A stretch of 64,000 nucleotides of DNA from positions 220,792 to 284,791 of the forward strand of contig JAKQJC010000007.1 of assembly GCA_029561345.1 (NCBI GenBank). The letters are read 5' to 3'. This document shows positions 52,283-62,500 of the stretch, piece by piece. Each line of letters begins with the position of its first letter. The first letter of the stretch is position 1. A program made the position numbers and the translations under genes. This stretch comes from Chloroflexota bacterium. GTDB lineage: Bacteria; Chloroflexota; Anaerolineae; Anaerolineales; Anaerolineaceae. The notes below the pieces were generated by a model. That model was not told the origin of the DNA, ran no database searches, and saw nothing but the letters and a program-made list of their open reading frames with translations.

Positions 52283-52645
52283 TCACATCTTCGGCGGAAT
52301 GCCTTCATCCGCATCCTTCTGCACCTTGACCGGATGAGTCACCGCAATGCCGCGGACAAGCTCTGTCAGCTGATGTTCGGCCTTCCGGCTGTGCGCTGAT
52401 GAAGATATCACAAAAAACATCCCATACATGACGAAAAAATACAGCAGCAGATCAGCGCCGCGGCCAATCCCTATCATATTTGCAATCTTCGTGGTCAAGT
52501 CGGGGTAGATCACAAAAATAATCCCTGCCGCCGTCCCAAGCAGATAGACCATACGGTCAAAAAGGATGGAGCGCCAGAGAAAAAAATAGAAAACAAAAAG
52601 CAATAAACCGATAAGTAAAACAATTTGACCAATTGTGATGTTCAT
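52283..52645 (-). CDS. DUF2304 small membrane protein
   Basis: A 120-residue protein with three hydrophobic segments (IVLLIGLLLFVFYFFLW; VYLLGTAAGIIFVIYP; LLLYFFVMYGMFFVI) and a charged cytoplasmic tail (RKAEHQLTELVRGIAV). This is the usual form of DUF2304 proteins, which commonly sit next to family 2 glycosyltransferases. It overlaps the GT2 gene by 4 nt and is closed by a terminator. It probably assists a lipid-linked sugar transfer step; this is inferred from context only. Confidence 0.85.
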   Translation of the reverse strand: MNITIGQIVLLIGLLLFVFYFFLWRSILFDRMVYLLGTAAGIIFVIYPDLTTKIANMIGIGRGADLLLYFFVMYGMFFVISSSAHSRKAEHQLTELVRGIAVTHPVKVQKDADEGIPPKM

Positions 52646-53322
52646 CTTAACTTCTCACTAATGATTTCCCAGAAAATATTCAGGCTGTTGAAAAGCGACT
52701 GGCCCTTCTTCAAGGAATAGCTGGTGTAATTGATGGTCACTGGCACTTCCCTGTACTTGAGCTTGCTCTTTCCGATATATGACAGGATCTCAGATGCATG
52801 AGCCATCTTGTTTTGCCGGATTTTCAAGCCCTTGGCTCCTTCGACACTGAAAGCCCGAAAACCATTGTGTGTATCGGTGATCTTCAAGCCCGTGGTGAAG
52901 CGAGTGAAAATAACAGCTAATTTTAAGATGATCCGTCTCGTGAAGGGCATCTTGATGGTTTTGGCCCCGGCAGCAAAGCGTGTACCCAGAACCACCTGCA
53001 CCCCTTCATCAAGCGGTTTTAACATAGAAGCAATCTCTTCCACACAATGCTGCCCATCCGCGTCAAATGTGACAATGGCCTTGGTTTGCGGGAAACTCAA
53101 AGCATATGTGATGCCGGTTTGCAAGGCGGCTCCCTGTCCCAGGTTGACCATGTGCCGTAACACAGTGATATTAAACTGGCTTGCCTCTGCAGCGGTTTGA
53201 TCGGTGGACCCATCATCTACCACCACAATCCGGTAAGGGGTTCCCGCAAACTTTTCCAATGTTTGGGCAATAACCCTCTCCTCGTTATACGCCGGAATGA
53301 CTACCCATACCCATTTTTCCAT
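52642..53322 (-). CDS. Family 2 glycosyltransferase (DPM1-like)
   Basis: A 226-residue GT-A enzyme similar to polyprenyl-phosphate sugar synthases. Motifs are VVIPAYNEERVIAQTLE, VVVDDGSTDQTAAEA, VTFDADGQHCVEEIA (the DxD motif) and GTRFAAGAKTIKMPFTRR. The C-terminal part SDTHNGF-type segment reads ITDTHNGFRAFS. No C-terminal membrane anchor is present, so DUF2304 may supply the membrane partner. Donor and acceptor cannot be read from the sequence. A TTTGCA-N17-TATAAT promoter lies upstream. Confidence 0.92.
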   Translation of the reverse strand: MEKWVWVVIPAYNEERVIAQTLEKFAGTPYRIVVVDDGSTDQTAAEASQFNITVLRHMVNLGQGAALQTGITYALSFPQTKAIVTFDADGQHCVEEIASMLKPLDEGVQVVLGTRFAAGAKTIKMPFTRRIILKLAVIFTRFTTGLKITDTHNGFRAFSVEGAKGLKIRQNKMAHASEILSYIGKSKLKYREVPVTINYTSYSLKKGQSLFNSLNIFWEIISEKLR

Positions 53323-53352
53323 GGTCGAACACCTTGATAAAGATTTAGTTTA

Positions 53353-53381
53353 ATTATAAACATAAGAGCCAGATGTGCAAA
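53353..53381 (-). promoter_or_regulatory. Promoter of the GT2-DUF2304 operon
   Basis: TTTGCA (53381-53376), a 17-bp spacer and TATAAT (53358-53353) on the minus strand, with a predicted leader of about 24 nt to the ATG at 53322. Confidence 0.6.
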
Positions 53382-53583
53382 CTATTTGAGAACAAAAAAG
53401 CCCATGGGTTTCAAGATATTTCTGCTGCCGGGGAAAATCTTTTTCCAAATGGCTAGGGTTTTCATAATTGTCTCAGCCACTACGGACCAGGTGATATACC
53501 CAGGCTTCGGTTCAGGTTTGCGTTGTGAGAGTCACCCCCCGTTGAAGTGGGTAGTCTCTGCCGCAAAGAATGATCTATGAATT

Positions 53584-53611
53584 TTGATATTTCAGCATTT
53601 TGCAGTAAAAT
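53584..53611 (+). promoter_or_regulatory. Possible promoter of the GT-C-like membrane protein gene
   Basis: TTGATA at 53584-53589, a 16-bp spacer and TAAAAT at 53606-53611. The leader would be about 110 nt. Confidence 0.45.
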
Positions 53612-53728
53612 GATACTAGAAATCCTTCGCAAGTTTAAATTTTTTTCCACTCAAACTGGAAGCATTTCAGTCACATCTATCGTAAACCTCTGCCCTTTTT
53701 TTGCCTTTATTGATGGGAGATCGTTAAC

Positions 53729-55318
53729 ATGCGGCTGCAACAATTGTGGAAATGGAAGAATAATCTTCTCCTGTTTATCCTCTTCTTGATCCTGTACATC
53801 GCCCTGGGCGCTTATGTCAGTATGGCTCGCCAATATTTGCCCTACGATGCCCTCTCCCGGCTGGTCAGTGCCTGGCTGGTCTGGTCTGGCACCGAAATGA
53901 AACTGGCAACCATCGGTTTTGTCTGGCCCCCCATACCCACTCTGGCCATCCTCCCCTTTTCCTGGATACCCGCTCTTGTCCAGACCTGGATGGCTTTGGT
54001 CATTGTTTCGGCTTTCTTCTCCGCCTTATCTGTGGTTCTGGTGAGCCGGATTCTGACTGCCTGCGGCATTAAAGGAATTTGGCAGATAATCTTGAGCATC
54101 CTATTCGGGTTGAATCCCTTAAGCGTGGTTTTTGCCGTCAACGGCATGAGCGAAGCCATTCTGATCACCTTCTGTCTTGCGGCGTTCTATTTCATCCTCC
54201 TTTTCTGGGAAACAAACCGCAATATGCACCTTATTCTATCGGCGTTTCTCTTCGGCTTGCTGCCCTTAATTCGGTACGAATTCGCTCTTATCACCGCTGT
54301 ATCTGCCATCCTTGTGATCAGCCACACCTGGATTCAGCGCAGAGAAATGACCCCGCAAAATTTCAGGGATTTTCTTGAAGGCCGCCTGCTCGCTTTCAGC
54401 TCAATGGCCATATACCCCACTTTTCTCTGGTGCATCGCCAACTGGATGATCATGCATAACCCCATCTACTTTCTGGTCAACGACCGCAGCGCCACCAGTC
54501 TGGCTGGCCTTGAACTGGCCGTTTTTGGGGTCAATAATACCGCCTTGGGCTCATTAAAAATTGTCTTTGATGCCTGGTTTGCCTCCTTCCCCGTCGGATT
54601 GGTGGCTTTTCTGGTACTCATCTTTTTAAGCTGGCAAAAGCTGTCCCCAAAATATTTCTGGTTTGCCATCATAGCCCTGACCGTACCGGCACTGCAATAT
54701 CTGATGCTCCTGCGCGGAACTACCATCCCCCTCCTGCGCTATTTCATGACCAATATCCTTTTTGCGTTTCTCCTGATTGCCATAGCCCTCGGAGCCATCA
54801 TCAAAGAGTATAAACTTGGAAAACTTCAAACCGCCCTTGCCTCCGTGGTGACCATCCTGCTGGTGATAGGATCGAATTTTGCGACTGCCCATACCCTCGA
54901 CACTTATCCCTACCAGAACATGGAACAGCAAACCTGGAAAGCTCTGATCACCAAAGAGAATGTCTCTGATATTGATTTCATCGAATCATACAACCTTGGC
55001 AAACGCTTGAAAGAAATTATCCCCGAAGGATCCCGTGTTTTGATTGATACTTACCAGTTTGGTTTTGGCATCATGCTTGGCGCAGGTGACCATAGTATGT
55101 TTATGGATTTCACCGATCCCAACTATGACGCCGCCGTTCTGGACCCTCTCGCTTATGTGGATTATGTGATTGTTCCCAACACCAATGGGCGCGGCGCCCT
55201 CTATTCCATTAATCGCTTCCACCCCTATCTGCACGATGAAGGTGAAGACTGGGCAACCCTGGTTGAAGGATTGCCCGAAACAAATGGTCAATGGCGTTTG
55301 TTTAAAGTGAACCGTTAA
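53729..55318 (+). CDS. Polytopic membrane protein, GT-C glycosyltransferase-like
   Basis: A 529-residue protein with about eleven transmembrane helices and a C-terminal extracytoplasmic domain (about 395-529). The N-terminal layout resembles GT-C enzymes of the dolichyl-phosphate-mannose/ArnT type: after the first helix comes a loop with QYLPYDALSRLVSAWLVWSG, whose aspartate could be the catalytic base, and GFVWPPIPTLAILPFSWIP follows. No family signature is complete, so the call is tentative. The C-terminal part contains ADSMFM-like and YVDYVIVPNTNGRGALYSIN segments. RBS GGGAG. It converges with the polysaccharide deacetylase gene, leaving 7 nt. Confidence 0.7.
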   Translation: MRLQQLWKWKNNLLLFILFLILYIALGAYVSMARQYLPYDALSRLVSAWLVWSGTEMKLATIGFVWPPIPTLAILPFSWIPALVQTWMALVIVSAFFSALSVVLVSRILTACGIKGIWQIILSILFGLNPLSVVFAVNGMSEAILITFCLAAFYFILLFWETNRNMHLILSAFLFGLLPLIRYEFALITAVSAILVISHTWIQRREMTPQNFRDFLEGRLLAFSSMAIYPTFLWCIANWMIMHNPIYFLVNDRSATSLAGLELAVFGVNNTALGSLKIVFDAWFASFPVGLVAFLVLIFLSWQKLSPKYFWFAIIALTVPALQYLMLLRGTTIPLLRYFMTNILFAFLLIAIALGAIIKEYKLGKLQTALASVVTILLVIGSNFATAHTLDTYPYQNMEQQTWKALITKENVSDIDFIESYNLGKRLKEIIPEGSRVLIDTYQFGFGIMLGAGDHSMFMDFTDPNYDAAVLDPLAYVDYVIVPNTNGRGALYSINRFHPYLHDEGEDWATLVEGLPETNGQWRLFKVNR

Positions 55319-55325
55319 TCTGCCG

Positions 55326-58220
55326 TTATAATCTGATGATCAGCGGCAGGTATATTTCAATCGGTATAAAGGGTACCGTGATATAGACTGTGGTCGATTC
55401 ACTATATGCCTGACCATCCCATACCCGGTAAGTGAACTGATCAACCCCAACAAAACCTGGTTGGCTGGTATATTTAAACGATCCGTCTGCATGAAAATCC
55501 AAGGTTCCATGTACAGCCTGGCTCACCAGCACTGCGGATAATGAGTCGCCATCCGCGTCCGCATCATTTCCAAGCACACCCGGAGCCGTTGCCACCACCA
55601 AACGGTCCTGGCTGGCAGTCATCGTATATGCATCATGGTTGGTAATGGGTACGTCGTTCACCGCTGTGATGGTGATGGTTGATATTTGAGGGTTACTGTA
55701 TAAATCACCGTCAAACAATTTGATGACGAAGGTTGCCGTTCCATTGGCATTCTCTGCAGGTGTGAAGGATAGATCGCCTGTGAAAGTGCTGACCTTTGGC
55801 AGCATGCTGAAAAGACCTGGCTGGCTAACCCAAATATCGAATGATAGGGGTTGTGTACTTTCATCTGGAGGTCCGGCCTTGATTGCGGATGCCCACCCTG
55901 CAAAGACCTGAGACCCGCTATCTTCGCTTACAATGACATTGGCTTCAGAGCTGAATGATGGCGCATCATTGACCGGCAGGATTTGGATATCCAAGGTTTG
56001 CGTTGCACTGGTATCCGTTCCGCCATGATCCATCCCGCCATCGTCTTTCAAAGCAACAATAAGGGTGGTGCTGCCATTCGCATCCGCTGCGGGGGTGAAA
56101 GTCAGGTCTCCACTTGCGCTGATGGCTGGCTGTCCGCTGAACAGTCCGGCGTCATATCCACTCAATTGGAAGCTGACTGTTTGGCTGCTCTCATTTGCCG
56201 GTCCGGCGCTGATGTTTGACGCCCATCCCGCAAGGGTTTGCGTTCCACTGTCTTCGCTTACCTCTACAATACTTCCCCCAATAGCAAATGAAGGCGCATC
56301 ATTCACCGGCTGGATGAGGATCGTCCAAATTTGCTCGCCGCTGATGTCCTTGCCTCCGTTGACCGTTCCGCCGTCATCCTGCAGCACCACACTGACGGTG
56401 GTGGATCCATAGGCATTGTCCATCGCCGTGAATGATAACGTGCCGCTTGGGCTGAGTGCAGGCAGTTCGCTGAACAGCCCGGCATCATAGCCGCTCAACG
56501 TAAATGAAACTGTCTGGGTGCTCTCGTTGGCTGGCCCTGAGTTAATATCCTTTGCCCATCCAGAAAGGATTTGTGCCCCACTATCTTCATTCACTTCAAC
56601 ATTTCCATCCACAGTGAACGATGGCACATCATTGACCGGATCAATATGGATTTCCAGGGTCTGAGTGGCTGTACTGCGAACCACAGCATTGGCAGAATCC
56701 CTAACCTGGAGAGTCACCGCGACCTGTGTGGTTCCATTCGCATTTGCCTGAGTAATAAAACTGAGATCTCCATTGGCATTAATCTGGGGTGCCTGGCTGA
56801 ACAAACCGGGGTCAAAGCCGCTTAGATCAAACGTTACCGTTTGACTGGGATAGGTCGGCAGCCCAGGATCAATATTTTGAGCCCATCCCACTGCTGTAAA
56901 TAATCCGCTATCCTCAATCACAGTGATTGAGCTTGTTCCTGCATTGAATGCAGCGGTTTTACTGGCCACCTGGAACAGCGTGGTTGTGGAGATGGTTTCA
57001 TGATATTGCATCACAAAAGGAACATCCATCACCCGGACGGTATAGGTATAATTTCCGATAACAGAGGGGTCATCCGGAATCGTCCAATGGTAATCCGGAA
57101 ATTCATTGGTTATGTCAATCCGTAAAGGCGAAGCGGTCTGGTCAGCTGCAGGGTGGCTGTCATATATGGACCCGTTACCGTTATCTAATTTTAATTGCGT
57201 CTTTACATTAACAGGCTTATCCCAATTATCAATTTGCACAGTAACATAAACATCCTCGCCAGGAAGAAAAGTGGTCTTGGGATCGCCGTTCAAATCCGTA
57301 ACAACAACATCGGAAATTACGGGAGAAGGGAGATCAAAATATGGGTCCAGGCGCATCATCAAAAAGCACCAGGGGTTGTCAACATCCAGCTCGTTGGTAT
57401 GGCAGGTATCCACATGCAGCCGCCGTAACGCAAAGATATCGTCAATGGCGGGGTCAACCCGGTTGTCTTCCTCCTCATTTCCATACGAAACAGCCCCGGT
57501 GTAACCGGCATCATGCAGAGCCTGTTTGAGAGCAGCATTATCGTAGCCGCTGCCGTGAGGATAAGCAAACGTGGTGACTGTATACGATGCTATATGAGCT
57601 TCAATGGCGGCTTTTGAGTTGATCAACTCAAGCTGCGTGGTTTCGGATGGATTAGAAACAAAATCCGAATTCAGATTGTAAGGATGGGTGCTTGAATGAG
57701 AGCCTATCTCAAAGCCATCCGCCGCCATGGCTGCCACTTCATCCCAAATCACCTGGCAGCTCGGCTGTCCATCCCAGTTGTAAGAAACACAGCGGTCAGC
57801 ATCCAAATCTTCCACATAATCCGTAATAATATAAAACGTTGCCGTCATCCCCCGCGCTTTCAAAGCCGGGTAGGCATATTGATAGACGCCCTGCTGTCCA
57901 TCATCAAACGTGATCACCACCGGCTTTGTGGGCAGGGTCACCGGCTGCCCATCCATGTAAGCTGTCAGCTCAGCCAGGGTAATGGTGGTATACCCATAGG
58001 CTTGTATGATGTCCAGATGGTTCTCAAACTGCTCTGGCGTCACGTAGTAACCCGAATAAGGTTCGCCTTCTGGAGCAGGTAAATTTTCTGCCGTGTCAAC
58101 AAAATGATAAGCCAGAACAGGGATATATCTGGCTGCGCTGACCGTTTTGGGGGTGAACAGGATCACTGCGCCCACAAGTGCCAGGACAAATAAAATTGTC
58201 CAAAATGTTTTCTTTACCAT
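55326..58220 (-). CDS. Polysaccharide deacetylase with tandem Ig/cadherin-like repeats
   Basis: A 964-residue secreted protein. A signal peptide (TILFVLALVGAVILFTPKTV) leads to a NodB domain (about 35-290) with VVITFDDGQQGVYQY (TFDDG), IGSHSSTHPYNL (HxxxxH) and TFAYPHGSGYDN. After a linker, four repeats of about 100 residues follow, each with an EDSG ... GWA ... SGYDAGLFS pattern between NDAPSF boundaries. A final VCBS/cadherin-like unit (GVLGNDADADGDSLSAVLVS) follows, and the protein ends YLPLIIRL. It would remove N-acetyl groups from an exported polysaccharide at the cell surface. The in-frame ATG at 58253 overlaps the upstream gene; ATG 58220 with GAAGG upstream is preferred. Confidence 0.9.
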   Translation of the reverse strand: MVKKTFWTILFVLALVGAVILFTPKTVSAARYIPVLAYHFVDTAENLPAPEGEPYSGYYVTPEQFENHLDIIQAYGYTTITLAELTAYMDGQPVTLPTKPVVITFDDGQQGVYQYAYPALKARGMTATFYIITDYVEDLDADRCVSYNWDGQPSCQVIWDEVAAMAADGFEIGSHSSTHPYNLNSDFVSNPSETTQLELINSKAAIEAHIASYTVTTFAYPHGSGYDNAALKQALHDAGYTGAVSYGNEEEDNRVDPAIDDIFALRRLHVDTCHTNELDVDNPWCFLMMRLDPYFDLPSPVISDVVVTDLNGDPKTTFLPGEDVYVTVQIDNWDKPVNVKTQLKLDNGNGSIYDSHPAADQTASPLRIDITNEFPDYHWTIPDDPSVIGNYTYTVRVMDVPFVMQYHETISTTTLFQVASKTAAFNAGTSSITVIEDSGLFTAVGWAQNIDPGLPTYPSQTVTFDLSGFDPGLFSQAPQINANGDLSFITQANANGTTQVAVTLQVRDSANAVVRSTATQTLEIHIDPVNDVPSFTVDGNVEVNEDSGAQILSGWAKDINSGPANESTQTVSFTLSGYDAGLFSELPALSPSGTLSFTAMDNAYGSTTVSVVLQDDGGTVNGGKDISGEQIWTILIQPVNDAPSFAIGGSIVEVSEDSGTQTLAGWASNISAGPANESSQTVSFQLSGYDAGLFSGQPAISASGDLTFTPAADANGSTTLIVALKDDGGMDHGGTDTSATQTLDIQILPVNDAPSFSSEANVIVSEDSGSQVFAGWASAIKAGPPDESTQPLSFDIWVSQPGLFSMLPKVSTFTGDLSFTPAENANGTATFVIKLFDGDLYSNPQISTITITAVNDVPITNHDAYTMTASQDRLVVATAPGVLGNDADADGDSLSAVLVSQAVHGTLDFHADGSFKYTSQPGFVGVDQFTYRVWDGQAYSESTTVYITVPFIPIEIYLPLIIRL

Positions 58221-58231
58221 TAAGATACCTT

Positions 58232-59584
58232 CTATTTTCCGGCCCCATACCATTCCTTAACGATATCCCATGCCGGCCGGCCGCATGGAGAATATCCCAG
58301 ATCACCCGCCCCCGGAGATACCAATCCACAATTCGCATCCGTTGGCCAATCTGGGTTAAATTGCCACCAGTATCCACCCAACAACCACGGCACACCACCC
58401 CAGGCCTCAAATGTGGCCTGGTAGGCGTGCGCCTGCGCCATATCGTTTTGCCTGGCAGGAACAGGCTGCCCATTAATCATTATCGGATCATATTCATAAT
58501 TACTGTAACCCGTGTAATCCTTGTTCTCATAACCGACTTCAGCAAAAATAACCGGATTATGAATATCCTTATGCCAGGCTTCAATTGCCGCAAACAGGTC
58601 AGCCTGCTCCATGGGCCTGTCGCCAGTATCATTGAAAAACCAGCCGCGATAAAGCGTCTCCACCCCAGGGTCAGGCAGATTTATGACATGGGGTGAATAC
58701 AAATCAAAGTAAGCGCCCACCCCCGCATAATCAAAACTGGCCCAAAAACTGGCTGGCAATGGCTCAAAATTCATCGAAAAGGCGATCTTACCATCAGGGC
58801 CATTGTCTTCGTAGAGACCGCCGAACATCTCATACCAGGTGGCATGGTAAAGGGTCTTCCCGGAATAGATCCCTTTCACCTTATGCGCCAGCTCTTTCCA
58901 TCTCTGCTGGTTGGTCTTGCCATATGTCATAGATGCCATTTCACTGCCCACGCAAAACATTTCCATTTTTTCTGCCTCAGCCAGTTGGGCATAATGCATG
59001 ACAAAACCCTCATAGCTTTGCCACCATTTTTCTGGGTCAGACGGCTGGATCAATGCACGCCAGGCATCCTCTTTGCCGTCCCAACCTATGAAAGGTTCGG
59101 CATGGAGTTTTAGCATCACCGTCATGCCCTTTTGATGGATATAGCGTACCAGAACAGCCACACTTTCATCAGTTGGAGATTGGCCGTCATATTCAGGGCT
59201 CAGCTCTGAGCTGCGCACATCCGGTTGAAACCAGCTGACCAGCAATTGTATGGAATTGACCCCGCCATCCTTGAGCAAATCAATCATCTGAAATGCTTCG
59301 GGTTGTTCATAAGCATCAAACCAATATCCAGTTACAGCCGCCCCCCGATAAGCCCAGGTGACAGGGGGGGTGTATGGATCCGGCGGGCGCGGTGGCACGG
59401 CAATAAAGGGGATCTCAAGCTGCCCAGGATCTGTCGCCGCCAGTTCAGGCGTCTCCATTATCCCTCCTTGCTCGCCAGTCTTTTCGACCCGGCATCCCTG
59501 CAGCAGCACAATGACCACCACCATCCAGATGGTGGTCATGAACTTAATGATACGTCTATTTCTTTTGTTCTGGTGTTGCTTCAT
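58232..59584 (-). CDS. GH113-like glycoside hydrolase lipoprotein
   Basis: A 450-residue exported lipoprotein (lipobox LLQGC). The mature region is a TIM-barrel hydrolase resembling family GH113 beta-mannanases: GAAVTGYWFDAYEQPEAFQM, VNSIQLLVSWFQPD, VMLKLHAEPFIGWDG, an acid/base candidate glutamate in FCVGSEMASM, a nucleophile candidate in VIFAEVGYENKDY, and WLLGGYWWQFNPDW. The family call is by motif resemblance and not certain. It lies between the polymer synthase (28-nt overlap) and the deacetylase, as expected of a hydrolase that trims or clears the exported polymer. Confidence 0.8.
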   Translation of the reverse strand: MKQHQNKRNRRIIKFMTTIWMVVVIVLLQGCRVEKTGEQGGIMETPELAATDPGQLEIPFIAVPPRPPDPYTPPVTWAYRGAAVTGYWFDAYEQPEAFQMIDLLKDGGVNSIQLLVSWFQPDVRSSELSPEYDGQSPTDESVAVLVRYIHQKGMTVMLKLHAEPFIGWDGKEDAWRALIQPSDPEKWWQSYEGFVMHYAQLAEAEKMEMFCVGSEMASMTYGKTNQQRWKELAHKVKGIYSGKTLYHATWYEMFGGLYEDNGPDGKIAFSMNFEPLPASFWASFDYAGVGAYFDLYSPHVINLPDPGVETLYRGWFFNDTGDRPMEQADLFAAIEAWHKDIHNPVIFAEVGYENKDYTGYSNYEYDPIMINGQPVPARQNDMAQAHAYQATFEAWGGVPWLLGGYWWQFNPDWPTDANCGLVSPGAGDLGYSPCGRPAWDIVKEWYGAGK

Positions 59585-62500
59585 TATTTTCCACTACCGG
59601 TGTTTTACTGGATAAGCCGTGGATGGTTTTTTCCCAGTAATGCGGATTGCGGAACAATTGCAGGAAACCTTTCCAGGCAGCCAAACTTGCCAGAGCCCAA
59701 TAAAATGGGCTCAACAAGGCATATTTTACCATGCCGTAATAGTTGCGCCGCATTGCTCCAGCGACATTAATATAGGTGAATGCAAAGTTGCCAAAAAACA
59801 GGCATAGCGCGCCAAAATAAAATACGGCCGAGGGGAAAATTTGCTGGATGAATTGCCATTGGAATATGAACCAGACGGTGGTAAACACCCAGTAGATGGG
59901 GTTCAATAGAGCTGAGATGAAGTTCCCACCCACCACAAACTGGTATCCCCAGAAGGCTTTCCAGCCAATCTCTTTCCATAGACGAATGGGATGGCGCATG
60001 TGCACCAGCCAGGTCTGAATGTATCCTTTAATCCAGCGTGAGCGCTGACGGATCCAGTTGCCCAGCTTGCTGTTGGCTTCTTCATAGGTGGTGCTATCCA
60101 CAATGGCTGTCTTGTAGCCGCGCTTGTAAAGCCTGATCCCCAAATCTGCGTCTTCAGTCACATTATATGGATCCCAGGCGCCAATTTCAAGCAGCGCTGA
60201 ACGCTTGAAATGATTACTGGTTCCGCCGAGGGGAATGGGCGATTTACTGCTGTTCAATCCAGGCAGGAACAAGTCAAACCACATTGAATATTCAATCGTA
60301 AACCAGCGGGTCAGCAGGTTTTGATCGCGATTATAATAATTCAACTTAGATTGAATACAGGCGTATTCTGGGGGTAATTTGCTGAACCCTACCACCACCT
60401 TTTTAAGCTGGTTCGGGTCTGGCAAATCTTCAGCATCAAAAATGACCACATATTCACCCCGCGCATGAATTAGCCCATAATTGCACGCTTTGGGTTTTGT
60501 CTTTGGCTGTGCTGTCGGAACCACCAGTCCACGGAAATGTGAAGGCGGATTCCAATCATAAAACGCCTTAACCGTCGCCTGATCATCCTCTTCCATCAGA
60601 ATGAGAATATCCAGCTTTGTGGTTGGATAATCCAATCGTTTCAGGGCTTCGAGCAAATCAGCCAGAATTTCAGCTTCTTTATAAACCGGAACCAGAATGG
60701 AGAAAACCGGTAAATCCCTGTCATCAAGGTTTTCAATATCCTCCTGGCTCACCGGAACTTCCAGATCTTCATCCAGGGCTTTATAGATCAGGAACAATTT
60801 GAACCCTGAATAGACCATATAAAATACCATCGCCAGGGTGTTGACGACGAGGAAATACGATGTGTAATTTATAATGATCCAGATCGCTGAAAAGATCAGG
60901 AAACCAATAAAGAAAATTTGCTGCCCTCTGGAAATAACCCGGTATGCCGAATCGTCTGGCGTACGCACCAGCAGTTCAGAAACACTCTTTTCCAGGTAAT
61001 CGCGGCTGTAGATTTTTTCCAGCGCCAAATCCAGGTCGCTTTCCGAAACAATCACCGGTTCAACTGGACGCTTTAACAGCCCCTTGGCCGTACTGAGCAC
61101 ACTTTCATCCAGCGGGTCTGTGATCGCCAGGGTCACCCGTTCTTCAGTTTGCTGGATGGGCAGCATCCCATTTTCCCGGGCCATTTCCTCGGGAATCATC
61201 CGTGCGGTGGTTTCATCTATCTCGGTTTCCTGCAAATCCACAAAAGGCAGGTGCGACTGAGCCGCAATAAATTGATAGAGTTGTTTTTGCGTCACATAGC
61301 GCAGGCTCAGCATGGCCCGGCCAACCCGCACGCCAGTACGTTTGGCCAAATCCAGCGCCCGGTTTAATTGCGCGCGAGTGATCAACCCTTCCATCAGCAA
61401 ATAAGTTCCCAGGTTGCGCCTGCCCAGAACTCTCTGAATGGCTTCGGTCAGTTCATGGCGCGACACCAACACAGGACGAATCTGCTTTTCGATCATCGCC
61501 TGTAAAGCAAGGAGACCTGGCTGAAAATCGAGATTGGCAAATGCCACAATCACCTGTTTTTCAGTTTCCGAAACCGGAATGGCCTGCCATTTCTCTGCCA
61601 GTTCCAACGAAATACGGTTGGCTGTGGTCAGGGAAACAGGATCCGTGATAATGAGGCGCTTGGTCTGTTCCCCCAGCGGTGAAATGATCGTTGTTTTCTT
61701 CTCCTGCAATGCAAGAGAAATGGTCGGCACTCCCAAAATTTTTGCAATGATGGGAACAATCTTTTCAGGTGTTAGGAAAGTCTGCTCGCAAATCACCACA
61801 TCCAGCGGCTTATCCTGAATGGCATATACGCCAAGAATGCGTGAGGCATCCATCTGAGTGATCAGGCCATTTTCAACCAGTTTTTCAATAATATTTATCT
61901 CAACCTGATCGGCCTTTTTCTTCTGCGGTAACAGATAACGGTCAATCACCGATTGAAGGATGGATTCTGGCACAAGCACCGGCCAGACCTGCTTGCCAGT
62001 GGTCTTCTCAACTTCCGCAAACATATCTCCATTCAATGGGTTGCTGACAGCCAGCCAGACCTGTTTGTCCGTGAACAACAACGGGATGCAGTGATAATCA
62101 ATCATCAAATCCCGCGGCAAATCGTTGAGATGGTTCTCGTTAAATATCGTCCGTTCCAGCCTGGTGAAGGGAATATTAAACCGCAGGCTTTGCAGCTCTG
62201 CATAGTCCACATCATCCATCAAACCGGCTCTGACCAATGGGTGGCGATCATCACCAATCCCATAATAGGGCTCTGCCTGCGATTCGAGCAGCAATGGGGT
62301 GATTAACCTCAATGAAACGGCATAATCCTCGATCGGTGGATGGGCAATTTCATACCCATTCTCTTTCTCATGAAGATGAGTGCTAAAAAATGCGTTGAGC
62401 TGCTCCTTATCAAGCAGACGGGGATTAATGGCACAGCCTAGAATATTTTCCAACAGCCGGATCCGTTTGAGTGACGGCTCCACCATGCCAATCTCGTAAT

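Larger units (their letters stand above)
53323..53728. other. 406-nt intergenic region between divergent glycosyltransferase genes
   Basis: No gene is supported. Two small open frames (about 64 and 70 codons) lack Shine-Dalgarno sequences and known motifs. The stretch holds the minus-strand promoter at 53353-53381 and a plus-strand promoter at 53584-53611. The middle is moderately AT-rich with no repeat or hairpin that I can see. Confidence 0.5.

Noticed and set aside
53386..53789. Two small frames in the gap between divergent glycosyltransferase genes
   Set aside because: No ribosome-binding sites, no recognisable family, and one overlaps the start of the GT-C-like gene.
55320..55350. Possible hairpin CTGCCG...CGGCAG between convergent genes as a bidirectional terminator
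   Set aside because: Only 6 bp with a loop of about 18 nt and no T-run on either side.
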